Shown one piece after another: positions 22,848 to 23,675 of a stretch of 23,675 nucleotides of DNA (its first letter is position 1; each line of letters starts with the position of its first letter). Both the position numbers and the translations under genes were made by a program. The notes under the pieces are model-generated. The model was not told where the DNA came from. It ran no database searches and was given only the letters and a program-made list of their open reading frames with translations. The DNA is from UBA4735 sp036569845 (lineage in GTDB: Bacteria; Chloroflexota; Limnocylindria; P2-11E): positions 1-23,675 of the forward strand of contig DATCPY010000101.1 in assembly GCA_036569845.1 (NCBI GenBank), in the 5' to 3' direction.

Positions 22848-23675
22848 GCGCCCGGCGACGCCCGAAGCCTGCGCCGCTCTCCTGTTCCGGTGTGCCGAGG
22901 GCCGGCAGTCGGTGCGCGTGCGCGGCGGCGGCACCAAGGACCATCTCGGAGCGCGCCAGCAAACCAACATCGTGCTCGAGACCGGCGCCATCGACGGCAT
23001 CGTCGACCACGTCCCTGAGGACCTGACAGTCACCGTGCGCGCGGGGATGACGTTCGCCAAGCTGCGCGACGCGCTGGCTGCGCACGGCCAATTCCTGCCG
23101 CTCGACCCGCCGCATGTCGAGCGCGGCGCGACCGTCGGCGGCGTCATTGCCGCGAACAGCAACGGATTCGGCCGGTACCGCTACGGCAGCGTCCGGGATC
23201 TCCTTCTTGGGGTGCGCGCGGCGCTCCCGGACGGCACGATCGCGCGGGCCGGCGGACGCGTGGTGAAGAACGTCGCCGGATACGACCTGAACAAGCTGTT
23301 CATCGGTTCGCTCGGCACGCTCGGCGTCATCGTCGAGGCCACCTTCAAGATCCTGCCGGTGCCGCCGGCTTCGCGCGGCGCGAGCGCGACCTTCGGCAGT
23401 CCGGGTGATGCGTTCGGAGCGGCCGACGACCTCGTGCGCACGTCGCTCCGTCCCACCGCGGTCGCCATCGAGCGCACGGCCGACGGCCGCTGGCGCCTCC
23501 TTATCGTCGCCGCCGGCGAGACGGCGCCCGTCGAACGCGCGATGGCCGAGCTCGCTCGCGTGGCGGCCGCGCGGGGCGCGACCTCCGAGGACGTCGCTGA
23601 TCCCGCTGTGGCGCTCGAGCCGCTGCGCGAGATCGTGGACCTGGCCGTCGGCGGCGCGGTCGTGCGCGCGGCGTT
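22834..23675 (+). CDS. glcE: Glycolate oxidase subunit GlcE (C-terminus cut by window edge)
   Basis: Second FAD-binding subunit of glycolate oxidase; about 280 codons are present and the gene runs off the right edge. I translated from ATG 22834. The frame shows VRVRGGGTKDHLGA (FAD-binding loop), then TVGGVIAANSNGFGRYRYGS and VVKNVAGYDLNKLFIGSLGT, all diagnostic of GlcE. The ATG lies inside the glcD end, a 14-nt overlap, so translation is coupled. The Fe-S subunit glcF would be expected next, outside the window. Confidence 0.92.
   Translation, partial: MPRVERPATPEACAALLFRCAEGRQSVRVRGGGTKDHLGARQQTNIVLETGAIDGIVDHVPEDLTVTVRAGMTFAKLRDALAAHGQFLPLDPPHVERGATVGGVIAANSNGFGRYRYGSVRDLLLGVRAALPDGTIARAGGRVVKNVAGYDLNKLFIGSLGTLGVIVEATFKILPVPPASRGASATFGSPGDAFGAADDLVRTSLRPTAVAIERTADGRWRLLIVAAGETAPVERAMAELARVAAARGATSEDVADPAVALEPLREIVDLAVGGAVVRAA

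Noticed and set aside
1..23675. Frequent GCGATCGC-like octamers, resembling the HIP1 repeat of cyanobacteria
   Set aside because: Most copies sit in coding sequence as Ile-Ala or Asp-Arg codon pairs (ATC GCG, GCG ATC) in a GC-rich genome; without counts against a background I cannot claim enrichment.

Overview
The window is a very GC-rich, gene-dense stretch of chromosome, probably from an uncultivated Chloroflexota-type bacterium. That placement is an inference. It rests on high GC, frequent GTG and TTG starts, the rapZ-whiA-tpiA-secG neighbourhood of Gram-positive-like bacteria, the style of the LAGLIDADG endonuclease, and weak Shine-Dalgarno signals. No insertion sequence, phage block or CRISPR array is visible. 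Almost every base up to about 20.5 kb belongs to one leftward gene train, in which most neighbours overlap by 1-4 nt (ATGA, GTGA, TTGA or TGATG junctions). The last 3 kb is transcribed rightward.

From right to left on the minus strand: uvrC and a GNAT acetyltransferase come first (20.5-18.1 kb). After a 108-bp gap with promoter-like signals follows an envelope-stress-like block: a DUF2089 zinc-ribbon/HTH regulator, a DUF4097 repeat protein and a SHOCT-like protein, then an ABC-2 exporter (ATPase plus two permeases) and a YvlD-like four-helix membrane protein (18.0-12.6 kb). Next is a housekeeping cluster: rapZ, whiA, tpiA, gpmI, a GT-C-type glycosyltransferase and secG (12.6-7.1 kb). yvcK, gap and pgk, which often share this neighbourhood, are absent. 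Then come an oligopeptide-type solute-binding protein, a LAGLIDADG homing endonuclease whose stop codon lies inside a tRNA-Leu(CAG) gene, an M55 D-aminopeptidase, an FAD-dependent amine/amino-acid oxidase, a tiny two-helix membrane protein, selD, and a MATE transporter cut by the left edge.

On the plus strand, divergent from uvrC, are an IclR regulator, glcD, and glcE cut by the right edge: the start of a glycolate oxidase operon.

The most notable point is that selD is itself a selenoprotein gene. Its true reading frame starts at 2272 and crosses an in-frame TGA at codon 18, exactly at the catalytic Cys/Sec position, with a SECIS-like hairpin just downstream. Ordinary gene calling would remove its catalytic N-terminus. 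The second is a regulator, adhesin-like repeat protein, SHOCT, exporter and holin-like block whose first three proteins all carry the same short SHOCT-like module. The third is the endonuclease/tRNA overlap, in which tRNA 5' processing would cut the endonuclease message before its stop codon.
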